A stretch of DNA of 64,000 nt from Propionivibrio sp. (GCF_029255185.1 NZ_JAPUVO010000132.1:62001-126000); one strand, 5' to 3'. Counted from the stretch's first letter, positions 10,167-17,945 are shown. Notes: a model not told the origin generated them from the sequence alone. Made by a program: numbers and translations.

Positions 10167-11228
10167 ATGGTCAGATCGAAACCGTACAGCATCCTCGTCA
10201 TACGACGCGACAACATCGGCGACCTGGTGTGCACGACACCGCTGCTCTCGGCATTACGCCGTCATTTCCCTGATGCACACATCAACGCGCTGGTGAATGG
10301 CTACAACGCGCCGGTTCTCGACGGCAACCCCGAGCTAGACGAGGTCTGCGTCTATCACAAGGCAAAGCATAGGGAAGCAGGAGAATCAAAACTACGCGTC
10401 TGGCTGGGGACTTTGAGGTTGATGCTCAAACTGCGTCGCCAGAAGTTCGACCTGGCTATCGTCGCCACTCCCGGACACCAGCCAGGTGCGCTGCGCTTTG
10501 CGCACTGGGTACGCGCAAGGCGCGTGATCGCTTATGACGAAGCCACGAAGGCTGGCACCACTCCGGCAACACCAGACGGAACGCGCCACGAGACCGAGGA
10601 GGTCATGCGCCTGCTACTGCCGCTGGGCATTGATGATTTTCCTGGCCCGGTGCGCGTCTTCCCCAATGTGCGGCGTGCCGAACGAGTGCTTTTGCCACCC
10701 GGTGCGGGCCCACTGATTGCCTTGCATATTTCGGCGCGCAAACCAGCGCAACGTTGGCCGATTGAGCGTTTCGCCGAGCTAGCACATAGCCTGCATGCCA
10801 GTCATGGCGCTCGTTTCCTGTTGTTCTGGTCGCCCGGCGCCGAGAATCACGCGCAACATCCCGGTGATGACGTCAAGGCCGAAAGGCTGATCGCACTCTG
10901 CCATGACCTGCCACTGCTGGCCTGCCCGACGCATCGACTTGAAGACCTGATCGCTGGGCTATCTCGCTGCGACCGGGTAATCTGCTCTGACGGTGGCGCC
11001 ATGCACCTCGCGGCAGGACTTGGCAAGCCGATTGTCTGCTTCTTCGGCAATTCCAGCGCTCAACGCTGGCGGCCATGGGGGGTGGCGCACGAACTGCTGC
11101 AACCGGAGAGCCGCGATGTTGGCGACATTTCACTTGACGCTGTGCGACAAGCCTACGCGCGGCTGGAACAGCGCCTTGCTGCGCAACCCCGGCAAGCCCT
11201 CGCCACGATGCCAGACCTGAACGGGTAA
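10167..11228 (+). CDS. Glycosyltransferase family 9 no. 4 (heptosyltransferase-like)
   Basis: GT9 protein of 353 aa with VIRRDNIGDLVCTTPLLSAL at the N-terminus and CSDGGAMHLAAGLGKPIVCFFGNS at the donor site. It is more similar to the gene at 9022-10089 than to the other three GT9s by eye: shared GYNAPVLDGNPELDEV-type and ISARKPAQRWP-type segments. The ATG at 10167 is the natural start. A 9-base gap precedes the waaQ-like gene, consistent with co-transcription. The acceptor position in the LPS core is unknown. Confidence 0.82.
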   Translation: MVRSKPYSILVIRRDNIGDLVCTTPLLSALRRHFPDAHINALVNGYNAPVLDGNPELDEVCVYHKAKHREAGESKLRVWLGTLRLMLKLRRQKFDLAIVATPGHQPGALRFAHWVRARRVIAYDEATKAGTTPATPDGTRHETEEVMRLLLPLGIDDFPGPVRVFPNVRRAERVLLPPGAGPLIALHISARKPAQRWPIERFAELAHSLHASHGARFLLFWSPGAENHAQHPGDDVKAERLIALCHDLPLLACPTHRLEDLIAGLSRCDRVICSDGGAMHLAAGLGKPIVCFFGNSSAQRWRPWGVAHELLQPESRDVGDISLDAVRQAYARLEQRLAAQPRQALATMPDLNG

Positions 11229-11237
11229 AATAGCCGG

Positions 11238-12320
11238 ATGCTCAAGGATTCCATTCCGCTTAACACCCTCCATCGCGCGCTGGTCATCAAACTTCGCCAT
11301 CATGGCGACGTGTTGCTCAGTTCGCCAGTTTTTTCGGTACTCAAGACGCATGCACCGCAGCTTGAGATTGACGCGTTGGTTTATGCCGATACGGCGGAAA
11401 TGTTGACCCAGCACCCGGCCATAAGCGCCGTCCATGTCATTGATCGACGCTGGAAAAAGCTCGGGCTGTTGGCCCATATCGCAGCCGAATGGGCGCTATT
11501 TCAGGTTCTGCGCAGCCGTCGCTACGACCTGATCATTCACCTCACCGATCATCCGCGTGGGGCCTGGATTTCCCGGCTATGCGGCGCGCGCTGGGCGGTG
11601 GCGCGCCGGGTTGGTGGACGCGGGGCATGGTGGAATAGGGCCTTTACGCATTTTTTTTCGAGCCCGCGCGAAGCCAGGCGACACAGTGTGGAATTGAATC
11701 TTGATGCGCTCCGGCGTATCGGCGTCTACCCGGCCCAGGCTGAGCGCCGCCTCTGTCTCGTTGCCGGCGCCGAAGCCGACGCTCGCGTGAACTCGCTGTT
11801 GCAGGCTCTGGACCTGGATACTCGCCCCTTCATTCATATCCATCCAGCCTCGCGTTGGCACTTCAAATGCTGGCCGGCGGCGGCAATGGCGACACTGATC
11901 AACCAGCTTCATGATGCAGGCCACCGGGTTATTCTCAGCGCCGCGCCGGACGCTGCGGAAATGAGCATGATTGACGCCATTCAGTCTCAACTCAAGCAGG
12001 CCGCCCCCAGCTTCGCCGGACAACTGTCACTGAAGGAACTGGCTGCGCTGACTGCCCGCGCCCGCCTCTTTGTCGGCGTCGACTCCGCGCCAATGCACAT
12101 TGCTGCGGCGATGGGGACGCCCACGGTGGCGCTGTTCGGCCCTTCGGGTGACAAGGAGTGGGGGCCGTGGGCGGTGGCCCACCGGGTTGTCGCCAGCCAT
12201 AGCCACCCTTGCCGGCCTTGCGGCATTGATGGCTGCGGTGGCAGCAAGGTCAGTGACTGCCTGACCACCTTGCCGGTTGAGCACGTTCACCGCGCCGTGC
12301 AGGAACTTCTGGCGCAATGA
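11238..12320 (+). CDS. waaQ: LPS heptosyltransferase III-like (WaaQ/RfaQ)
   Basis: GT9 protein of 360 aa whose N-terminus (VIKLRHHGDVLLSSPVFSVLK) and middle block (IHPASRWHFKCWP) match the RfaQ/WaaQ subfamily, which adds a branch heptose to the inner core. The donor-site motif VGVDSAPMHIAAAMGTPTVALFGPSG is present. The C-terminal CRPCGIDGCGGS cysteines are usual for this subfamily. It overlaps the following glucosyltransferase-like gene by ATGA, as waaQ-waaG pairs commonly do. Confidence 0.82.
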   Translation: MLKDSIPLNTLHRALVIKLRHHGDVLLSSPVFSVLKTHAPQLEIDALVYADTAEMLTQHPAISAVHVIDRRWKKLGLLAHIAAEWALFQVLRSRRYDLIIHLTDHPRGAWISRLCGARWAVARRVGGRGAWWNRAFTHFFSSPREARRHSVELNLDALRRIGVYPAQAERRLCLVAGAEADARVNSLLQALDLDTRPFIHIHPASRWHFKCWPAAAMATLINQLHDAGHRVILSAAPDAAEMSMIDAIQSQLKQAAPSFAGQLSLKELAALTARARLFVGVDSAPMHIAAAMGTPTVALFGPSGDKEWGPWAVAHRVVASHSHPCRPCGIDGCGGSKVSDCLTTLPVEHVHRAVQELLAQ

Positions 12321-13504
12321 TCAGTACAGCGCGTGGCGCCACTCCCGGCGAGCTGAACGCCGGAATAAAGGTCGCTGTCGTTCGTCAACGCTACAACCCC
12401 TGTGGCGGTGCAGAGCGCTTTGTCGAACGTGCGCTCGGCGCTCTGGTGCGTGAAGGGGCGCAGGTCACGCTGATTACCCGCAGTTGGGAAGGCGCTGTGC
12501 AAGAAGGCTTTCAGCAGAAAATATGCAACCCGCGTTATTCCAGAATCTTCGGCGGCCGGATTGCACGTGACCGGAGCTTTGCCGCCTGTGCCCAGCACGA
12601 AATGGCACAGGGTGGCTACGACATCATTCAGGCGCACGAACGGATTCCCGGGTGCATGATTTTTCGCGCCGGCGACGGGGTGCATGCCGCCTGGCTGGAA
12701 CATCGTGCGCGCGGCCAATCTGCCGTAGCGCGCATGGTCGCAAAGCACAGCCCCTTTCACCGCTATATCCTGCAACAAGAAGCGGCGATGCTGGCCAGCC
12801 CTGCGCTCAAGACAGTGATCTGCAACTCGACCCTGATCCGCGAGGAAATGCAGCGCTATTACCGTGTCCCCGAAGAAAAGCTGGTCGTCATCGAAAACGG
12901 TGTCGACCTGGACGATTTTCATCCGCGCCTGGCGGTGCAATGGCGAGAATACCAGCGGCAGACGCTCGGGATCGATGCCGATACCCCCGTATTTCTTTAC
13001 GTCGGTGGCGGCTTTGAGCGCAAGGGAGTGGCTCAATTGCTTGCTGCGCTGACCGGCATGAGGTCTGAGCAGGCACAATTGGTGATTGTTGGCAAGGACC
13101 GAAACAGTGCGCGTTTCGAACGTCAGGCCCGCAGGCTCGGCCTCGAAAAGCGCGTGCTGTTTGTCGGCGCGCAACAGGATGTGCGGCCTTTTTACGCAAT
13201 GGCCGACGCCTTCGTCCTGCCGACCCGTTATGACCCGATGCCCAACGCAGCGCTGGAAGCGATGGCCAGCGGTCTGCCGATTGTCACTTCGACGACTTGC
13301 GGTATCGCTGCGCGCGTTACCAGCGGCGAGAATGGTTTTGTCTGTGATGCGCTCGACGTGGCGCAACTCGCTCACCATATGGACCAACTGGCCGCACCCG
13401 GGATAGCTAATGCCATGCGCGGCGCAGCGCGGGCAGCGGTCCTCGATCTCGACCTGGACGCGATGGCCACTAAACTCATTGGCCTTTACCATAGCCTGCT
13501 TTAG
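12317..13504 (+). CDS. waaG: LPS core glycosyltransferase, WaaG-like (GT4)
   Basis: GT4 enzyme with an N-terminal [19 protein letters not shown] motif, typical of WaaG/RfaG glucosyltransferase I, which adds the first outer-core hexose to heptose II. The C-terminal half has [15 protein letters not shown] and the E-x7-E-type [14 protein letters not shown] block. The first 13 residues are an extension not seen in short WaaG proteins. It is coupled by ATGA to the waaQ-like gene. The subfamily is a solid call; the actual donor sugar is inference. Confidence 0.78.
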   Translation: MISTARGATPGELNAGIKVAVVRQRYNPCGGAERFVERALGALVREGAQVTLITRSWEGAVQEGFQQKICNPRYSRIFGGRIARDRSFAACAQHEMAQGGYDIIQAHERIPGCMIFRAGDGVHAAWLEHRARGQSAVARMVAKHSPFHRYILQQEAAMLASPALKTVICNSTLIREEMQRYYRVPEEKLVVIENGVDLDDFHPRLAVQWREYQRQTLGIDADTPVFLYVGGGFERKGVAQLLAALTGMRSEQAQLVIVGKDRNSARFERQARRLGLEKRVLFVGAQQDVRPFYAMADAFVLPTRYDPMPNAALEAMASGLPIVTSTTCGIAARVTSGENGFVCDALDVAQLAHHMDQLAAPGIANAMRGAARAAVLDLDLDAMATKLIGLYHSLL

Positions 13505-13541
13505 AAAAAATTCTCATCGTCGAAAGTTTTGGAGCAATGAA

Positions 13542-14867
13542 ATGAAAATTACCGTTATTGGCACCGGCTATGTCGGCCTGGTCACCGGCGCCTGTCTGGC
13601 CGAAGTCGGCAACGATGTGCTGTGCGTGGACGTCGATGCGCGCAAGATCGACGTTCTCAAAGCTGGCGGCATTCCTATTTATGAGCCGGGGCTGGAAGAG
13701 ATGGTCAAGCGCAATATGGCTTCCGGACGGCTGATCTTCAGCACCGATATTGAAGCCTCGGTGCACTTCGGCGAAATTCAGTTCATCGCCGTCGGCACGC
13801 CGCCTGACGAAGACGGCTCGGCTGACCTGCAATACGTCGTTGCCGCTGCGCGCAACATCGGCCGCCACATGAAGGCCTTCAAGCTGGTCGTCGACAAATC
13901 AACGGTTCCGGTCGGCACTGCGGATCGCGTCAAGGCGGCAATGCACGAAGAACTCCAGGCGCGCGGTCTGAACATTGAATTCGGTGTCGCCTCCAATCCG
14001 GAATTTCTCAAGGAAGGCGCCGCCGTCGACGATTTCATGAAACCCGATCGCATCGTCATCGGCACCGATAGCGACAAAGCCACCCAGTTGCTGCGCAGTC
14101 TCTACACGCCATTTCAGCGCAACCGCGACCGCCTGCTGGTCATGGACGTACGCTCCGCCGAACTGACCAAATACGCCGCCAATGCCATGCTCGCTACGCG
14201 AATTTCCTTCATGAACGAGCTGGCCATCCTGGCCGAAAAGCTCGGCGCCGACATCGAACAGGTACGCCATGGCATCGGTGCCGACCCGCGGATCGGCTAT
14301 CACTTCCTGTACGCCGGCTGCGGTTACGGCGGCTCCTGCTTTCCCAAGGACGTGCAGGCCTTGCGCCGGACGGCCCAGGAAAATAACGTCCCGCTGCACG
14401 TACTTAACGCCGTCGAACTGGCCAACGAGACGCAAAAGAGCGTGCTGATCAACAAGATCAGGGCCCGCTTCGGCAGCGACTTGAAGAATCGCCACTTTGC
14501 CTTCTGGGGTCTGGCCTTCAAGCCCAACACCGACGACATGCGTGAAGCGCCCAGCCGGACCATGATCGAGGCGCTCTGGCGCATGGGCGCCAGCGTCTGC
14601 GCCTACGACCCGGCGGCGATGGACGAAACGCGCGCAATCTATGGCCAGCGCACTGACCTGATGCTGGCGGACAGCCCGATGGACGCTCTGCAGAATGCCG
14701 ATGCCCTGCTTATCGTCACCGAATGGAAGGCATTCCGCAGCCCCAATTTCGAGACCATGAAGTCGCTGCTCAAGGCCCCGATAATTTTTGATGGCCGCAA
14801 CCTGTATGAGCCCGAAGCCATGCGCGCACACGGTTTCGAATACTTCCCCATTGGTCGACGGACATGA
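13542..14867 (+). CDS. ugd: UDP-glucose 6-dehydrogenase
   Basis: Oxidises UDP-glucose to UDP-glucuronate with two NAD. The NAD-binding motif is at the very N-terminus ([20 protein letters not shown]), and the catalytic Cys lies in [16 protein letters not shown]. It is 441 aa, as usual. The ATG at 13542 is chosen because it starts exactly at the family's N-terminus and has ggag ahead; the open frame to 13410 only overlaps waaG. It overlaps the UDP-GlcA epimerase by ATGA, so UDP-GlcA and UDP-GalA are made together. Confidence 0.93.
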   Translation: MKITVIGTGYVGLVTGACLAEVGNDVLCVDVDARKIDVLKAGGIPIYEPGLEEMVKRNMASGRLIFSTDIEASVHFGEIQFIAVGTPPDEDGSADLQYVVAAARNIGRHMKAFKLVVDKSTVPVGTADRVKAAMHEELQARGLNIEFGVASNPEFLKEGAAVDDFMKPDRIVIGTDSDKATQLLRSLYTPFQRNRDRLLVMDVRSAELTKYAANAMLATRISFMNELAILAEKLGADIEQVRHGIGADPRIGYHFLYAGCGYGGSCFPKDVQALRRTAQENNVPLHVLNAVELANETQKSVLINKIRARFGSDLKNRHFAFWGLAFKPNTDDMREAPSRTMIEALWRMGASVCAYDPAAMDETRAIYGQRTDLMLADSPMDALQNADALLIVTEWKAFRSPNFETMKSLLKAPIIFDGRNLYEPEAMRAHGFEYFPIGRRT

Positions 14868-15883
14868 AAGTTTTAGTCACCGGCGCCGCCGGCTTCATCG
14901 GCCTGCACGTTACCCGCCTGCTTCTGGAACGTGGCGACGAGGTCGTTGGCATCGACAACCTCAATGACTACTATGATCCAAAACTCAAGCTGGCACGTCT
15001 CGAATGCCTCAAGCCCTACGCCAACTTTCGCTTCGTGCGCATGGATGTGGCCGATTCCGCCGCCTTGGGCGGGCTGTTCGTCGGCGAACAGTTCAACCGA
15101 GTCATCCACCTGGCCGCTCAGGCCGGCGTGCGTTATTCGCTCGCCAACCCGCAAGCCTACATCCAGAGCAATCTGGTTGGTTTTGCCAACGTCCTCGAAG
15201 GCTGCCGCCACAACAGCGTAGAGCACCTCGTCTACGCCAGCAGTTCGAGCGTCTACGGCGCCAATACCCGCATGCCCTTTTCGGCGCATGATGAAGTCAA
15301 TCACCCGGTTAGCCTGTACGCCGCCACCAAAAAATCCAACGAACTGATGGCGCACAGTTACAGCCACCTGTTCGGACTGCCCACGACTGGCCTGCGCTAC
15401 TTCACAGTCTACGGTCCCTGGGGTCGTCCGGACATGTCGCCCTGGCTATTTACCAGCGCCATCCTCGAAGGCCGCACCATCAATGTATTCAACCATGGCA
15501 AGATGCAGCGCGATTTTACCTACGTTGACGACATTGCCGCAGGAACGGTCCGGGCCATGGATCGCACCGCCGCACCCAACCCCGATTTCGACAGCGACCA
15601 TCCTGACCCGGCCAGCAGCCACGTGCCTTACCGGATCTACAACATCGGCAATCACCAGCCGGTCGAACTGATGACCTTCATCGAAACCATCGAACAATCT
15701 CTAGGGCAGCAAGCCCGGAAGGTTTTTCTACCAGCACAGGCCGGCGACATGCCAGCCACCTATGCCGATGTCGAAGATTTGAAGCGTGACGTCGGTTTCG
15801 AGCCGAAAACCTCACTGACCGAAGGGATTGCGCGCTGGACAACATGGTTCCGCGAGTACGCAGGGGGCAATTCATGGTCATAA
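14864..15883 (+). CDS. lspL: UDP-glucuronate 4-epimerase (LspL/WbnF type)
   Basis: SDR epimerase of 339 aa. [11 protein letters not shown] binds NAD; the catalytic triad is represented by SSSSVYG and [12 protein letters not shown] (Tyr, Lys). The segment [15 protein letters not shown] after the Rossmann motif is diagnostic of the UDP-GlcA epimerases that interconvert UDP-GlcA and UDP-GalA. It overlaps ugd by ATGA. This is the last gene of the LPS locus; beyond its stop the sequence changes to the accessory island. Confidence 0.87.
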   Translation: MKVLVTGAAGFIGLHVTRLLLERGDEVVGIDNLNDYYDPKLKLARLECLKPYANFRFVRMDVADSAALGGLFVGEQFNRVIHLAAQAGVRYSLANPQAYIQSNLVGFANVLEGCRHNSVEHLVYASSSSVYGANTRMPFSAHDEVNHPVSLYAATKKSNELMAHSYSHLFGLPTTGLRYFTVYGPWGRPDMSPWLFTSAILEGRTINVFNHGKMQRDFTYVDDIAAGTVRAMDRTAAPNPDFDSDHPDPASSHVPYRIYNIGNHQPVELMTFIETIEQSLGQQARKVFLPAQAGDMPATYADVEDLKRDVGFEPKTSLTEGIARWTTWFREYAGGNSWS

Positions 15884-15928
15884 AAAACGATTCGCCAAGA
15901 AAAACAGGGCATCAAGCAGGGTAAATTT

Positions 15929-16027
15929 GCCATATAGATCGAGCTTGACCGTACTCCAGGAGTGCAAGGCCACGAGGTCGCTGAAGTAGTCGGTGAGTTG
16001 TGCTTCGGACAGATGGTCAACCCCTCC
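15929..16027 (-). pseudogene. Fragment of a tyrosine recombinase (N-terminal SAM-like domain)
   Basis: About 33 codons on the minus strand read DHLSEAQLTDYFSDLVA followed by HSWSTVKLDLYG. I recognise this as the core-binding helices of phage-type integrases often found beside IS91-like elements. The reading breaks at LYG, where the family continues with a Leu-Lys-Phe-Phe/Tyr helix; the rest (catalytic R-H-R-Y domain) is absent. It is not the N-terminus of an integron integrase. The fragment begins almost exactly at the R'' box of the first attC-like site, so it looks like the debris of an upstream cassette or mobile element. Confidence 0.55.
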
Positions 16028-16081
16028 ATCGAGCGGACGTTCCAAAGGCCGCTTCGCGCCCCTCACCTTGAACGTTCGGCC
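16015..16081 (+). other. attC-like recombination site 1 (left boundary of the TumE/TumA cassette)
   Basis: About 67 bases with an imperfect R'' box GGTCAAC (16015-16021), a CATCGAGCGG left-arm segment, a TTCG turn, a CCTCACCTTGAACG right-arm segment and the R' box GTTCGGCC (16074-16081), cleavable between G16074 and T16075. The AACGTT core and arm order follow integron attC sites, although the arms pair poorly and R' departs from the GTTRRRY consensus at one position. The strongest support is that R' is exactly complementary to the R'' box of site 2. Confidence 0.55.
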
Positions 16082-16111
16082 CCTTGTCGTCGTACGTAAG
16101 CGTTGGACTGA

Positions 16112-16150
16112 TTGACAGCGGTCGTACATGTTGGCACTATCTCCAACATG
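16112..16150 (+). promoter_or_regulatory. tumE promoter and overlapping palindromic operator
   Basis: A consensus -35 box TTGACA (16112-16117) is followed after 17 bases by CACTAT (16135-16140) as -10. The expected start, about 7 bases on, falls on or next to the A of the toxin ATG (16148), giving a leaderless mRNA; no Shine-Dalgarno is present. An 8-bp perfect inverted repeat, CATGTTGG (16127-16134) and CCAACATG (16143-16150), brackets the -10 box and ends in the start codon. It is a natural site for autorepression by the DNA-binding antitoxin. The -10 is poor (3 of 6). Confidence 0.5.
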
Positions 16151-16444
16151 AAAGCCGTTCAGCTTGTTAGCGCTCGCATTGCCTACTCAGAGTCAGCGTT
16201 TGCGGAATTGGTGCTGTGGCGCCTTTCGACTTCACTCAAAGGGTCGGCACATGCGTTCAAGTACAGGCTGGCCTATGTAGTGCGTGGAGAATGCGTTCTG
16301 CGCTACGACAACGAAGTTGGGAAGGGCGATCACCGGCATTTCGGCAAAAAGGAAAGTTCCTACGCTTTTACTACGCCGGATCAGTTGATCGCCGACTTCC
16401 AGAAGGATATCGCGAGGTGGAACCATGAAAACAGTAACTCTTGA
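16148..16444 (+). CDS. tumE: TumE-family toxin (DUF6516-type) of a toxin-antitoxin pair
   Basis: Small 98-residue protein with the family blocks AELVLWRL, FKYRLAYVVRGECVLRYDNE and GKGDHRHFGKKE, followed by a C-terminal QLIADFQKDIARW helix. These match the TumE toxin family as I remember it; the mode of toxicity is not known to me. The ATG at 16148 is preferred over the in-frame TTG at 16112, since the latter lies in the -35 box and would add residues foreign to the family. The 3' end overlaps the antitoxin gene by 20 bases. Confidence 0.75.
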   Translation: MKAVQLVSARIAYSESAFAELVLWRLSTSLKGSAHAFKYRLAYVVRGECVLRYDNEVGKGDHRHFGKKESSYAFTTPDQLIADFQKDIARWNHENSNS

Positions 16445-16772
16445 TGTGCGTACCCCTGCCGATTCCATGGCTGAGTTTACCCACGCATGGAAGACAGGAA
16501 AAGCTCAGAAGACCGCGCGTATCAGCTTTGCCACTCCCGAGTTGCTGTGGAGGGTGCTAACCGAAAAACGATGGGAACTACTCAAGGTGCTTTGCGGAGC
16601 GGGGCCGGTGTCCATTCGCGAAGCCGCACGCCGCGCGGAACGCGATGTAAAGGCCGTGCACGGCGACGTCACTGCGCTGCTCAACGCTGGAGTGCTTAAC
16701 AAGACAGAGGACGGTCACATTGTTTTTCCGTATGAAGCTGTGAAAGTCGAGTTTCTGTTGCAGGCTGCATAG
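16425..16772 (+). CDS. tumA: TumA-family antitoxin (HVO_A0114-type winged-helix DNA-binding protein)
   Basis: 115-residue protein with a short N-terminal region that could contact the toxin, then a winged helix-turn-helix from about residue 35: LLWRVLTEKRWELLKVLCGAG, SIREAARRAERDVKAVHGDV as helix-turn-helix, and GVLNKTEDGHIVFPYEAV as the wing. This is the usual partner of TumE in the toxin-first order. The start lies inside the toxin gene (20-base overlap), so translation is coupled. It is a plausible repressor acting at the palindrome at 16127-16150. Confidence 0.75.
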   Translation: MKTVTLDVRTPADSMAEFTHAWKTGKAQKTARISFATPELLWRVLTEKRWELLKVLCGAGPVSIREAARRAERDVKAVHGDVTALLNAGVLNKTEDGHIVFPYEAVKVEFLLQAA

Positions 16773-16789
16773 CGTGGCAGCATTTCAGG

Positions 16790-16859
16790 GGCCGAACCCG
16801 GCGTTGCAGGGGAGCTGCGCGATAAGTCCTGCGCAGCTCCCTGAACTCGAACGTTGAGG
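16790..16859 (+). other. attC-like recombination site 2 (3' end of the TumE/TumA cassette)
   Basis: R'' GGCCGAAC (16790-16797) and R' GTTGAGG (16853-16859) enclose two arms, GTTGCAGGGGAGCTGCGC and GCGCAGCTCCCTGAAC, that pair almost perfectly (GGGAGCTGCGC/GCGCAGCTCCC is an uninterrupted 11-bp stem). One unpaired G lies in the left arm, like the extrahelical base of attC hairpins. The CTGAACTCGAACGTT ending is characteristic of attC sites. R' is followed directly by a transposon-end-like sequence, so an IS may have entered at or near the recombination point. A plain terminator is the alternative, but there is no T-run. Confidence 0.62.
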
Positions 16860-16898
16860 CTGTAGAAAAACCCGTTTCGCATCAAAATCCAGTCGTAG

Positions 16899-16928
16899 AA
16901 AATGGCGCGGATTGATCGCGCCATTTTT
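16899..16928. terminator. Hairpin with A/T tails at the IS end
   Basis: AAAATGGCGCG (16899-16909), loop GATTGAT, then CGCGCCATTTTT (16917-16928): an 11-bp stem with A-run before and T-run after, so it can stop transcription from either side. It lies just outside the transposase 3' end within the IS remnant. Confidence 0.6.
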
Positions 16929-17023
16929 ATTTTCTGTCTTGCCGGGCGAAGGAACCTGAGTCGTTCCTGTTTGGGTAGCCGCATTAGAGGGCGGCAAGGT
17001 CGATTGTCTTCTCGACGCTCGCG

Positions 17024-17574
17024 TTATCCATTCGCCGCATACCCGTGACGTGCCAGTTTCTCGATGTTATGGACAAGGCAAAAGAGCTTCCACTGCGCAT
17101 CGACTTTTTTCTGACTGCGGAGCGTGAAGCGGTTGAGCCGTTTGTTGTGCCGGATGTTTCCGAACACCGGCTCGACGGTGGCAAAGCGTTGTCCGTAGCG
17201 CCGCCGCCCTTCCTCGCTGTCAATCGCCTGTTGCATCCGCCCGGTGTGGCTTTCTTCGCTTGAATCGGCCTTGCCGCGAAAGAAGCTGACCTGCCGGACC
17301 TTCGTCTTCTCCGGGGTGCGCAGGCATTTGGCGCGCTGATCACACGGCAGGCAATCGCGCAACGCGCCAGAGAACTTGGTCGCAACATAGCCGTTGTGGA
17401 TGCAGTTCGAGCCGTTTTGGTAGAGCGTCTTGCCCGCCGGGCAGAGACAGGTGCCGATGTCCGGGTCGTACGTGAAGTCGGCCGGCCGGTAGGTTCTGCG
17501 GCCCTTCTTTGGGTGCGCCTTGTCGTAGAGCGGGTCGGGCAGGTCTTTGTACTTCTCTTGATAACTGGCACCTT
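17024..17574 (-). pseudogene. IS1182-family transposase, C-terminal fragment
   Basis: The minus-strand frame runs from about 17574 to the stop at 17024 without interruption. It contains the Cys-rich linker (CIHNGYVATKF, DCLPCDQRAKCLRTPE) and the C-terminal DDE region RRRYGQRFATVEPVFGNI-RHNKRLNRFTLR and KVDAQWKLFCLVHNIEKLA, in which the Glu of EPVFG is the likely third catalytic acidic residue. The N-terminal part with the first two Asp residues is absent. The reading frame overlaps a longer Thr/Arg-rich frame at 16984-17571, which is not coding. Confidence 0.8.
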
Positions 17575-17600
17575 AGTAGGTTTTTTGTGGCTGTGCTTTA

Positions 17601-17834
17601 CTAAAGGGCTTCGAAGTAGGCGCGCGCTTCATGTTTGTCACCATAACGACAAAAAATTACTCGGGCGCGTTCATTGCGCTCTGTCCACACCCAGAAGACA
17701 ACACGTTCGCGAAACCAGCCCAAACTTTGCAGTCGCTGCTCGCCGTAATTCTCGCGCTCATCTTCCACCGCGACCATCGGGGCATCGAATACACAACCAA
17801 CCTCAGCCAAGTCAATGCCGTGATCCTTGAGGTT
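17601..17834 (-). pseudogene. brnT: Truncated BrnT-family toxin
   Basis: Reads NLKDHGIDLAEVGCVFDAP, then EDERENYGEQRLQSLG, VWTERNERARVIFCRYGDKHEARAYFEAL: the BrnT RNase-type fold with the family's VFDDP-like, E-RxxxxG and (R/K)xxxxxE segments. A TAG stop (17835-17837) directly precedes Asn, replacing the usual FEWDxxKxxxN start, so no proper N-terminus exists. No brnA antitoxin follows; the next bases belong to the IS remnant. At the C-terminus the +1 frame continues as SKAQPQKTY, hinting at an old indel. Almost certainly inactive. Confidence 0.65.
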
Positions 17835-17884
17835 CTAAGTGCTGCGGGCTGACACCGTAATGGCTGCATCGGGAGCCACGTTGC

Positions 17885-17945
17885 CCTCAACGAAGCCACC
17901 GAGCGAACGGGCGCTTCGTTCGGGAACCCGACGAAACTGTTGTAG
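17885..17945 (+). other. Possible attC-like site 3
   Basis: CCTCAAC (17885-17891) is the exact reverse complement of R' of site 2 (GTTGAGG, 16853-16859), as expected if a second cassette spans 16854-17939. The distal box GTTGTAG (17939-17945) pairs with CCTCAAC at five of seven positions. Between them are inverted CGAGCGAACG / CGTTCGG segments. The inner arms are weaker than at site 2 and a chance match is possible. Confidence 0.3.

Larger units (their letters stand above)
16075..16853 (+). mobile_element. Integron-type gene cassette carrying tumE-tumA
   Basis: The 779-base unit begins with TTCGGCC (from R' of site 1) and ends at the G of the AACG^TT core of site 2. The start sequence GTTCGGCC is the perfect reverse complement of GGCCGAAC at 16790-16797, the R'' box of the terminal attC. 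This is the expected signature of a circularisable cassette, whose own attC is rebuilt from its two ends. Both genes run toward the attC. The cassette carries its own promoter (16112-16140), as toxin-antitoxin cassettes usually do. No integron integrase gene is in the window. Confidence 0.6.
16856..17574 (-). mobile_element. Remnant of an IS1182-family insertion sequence
   Basis: From a terminal-repeat-like GAGGCTGTAGAAAAACCC (about 16856-16873) the element runs through a hairpin and the 3' two-fifths of a transposase gene to about 17574, where it stops abruptly against BrnT-derived sequence. The other end and the N-terminal transposase half are missing, so the copy is dead. It sits between the TumE/TumA cassette and the brnT fragment and probably removed sequence on that side. 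Confidence 0.65.

Noticed and set aside
12287..13492. 401-codon minus-strand frame
   Set aside because: Antisense to the WaaG-like gene, with no domain; shadow of a GC-rich coding strand.
15929..16027. Integron integrase (IntI) fragment
   Set aside because: The N-domain sequence does not match IntI N-termini; it fits a different tyrosine recombinase.
16112..16147. TTG start 12 codons upstream of tumE
   Set aside because: It falls in the -35 box and adds residues that do not resemble the family; ATG 16148 fits better.
16810..16841. Plain terminator of tumA
   Set aside because: The 11-bp stem has no T-run and is framed by attC R boxes with an unpaired base, so an attC hairpin explains it better.
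16984..17571. 195-codon Thr/Arg-rich frame in the IS remnant
   Set aside because: The neighbouring frame (17024-17574) matches the IS1182 transposase; this one is its shadow.
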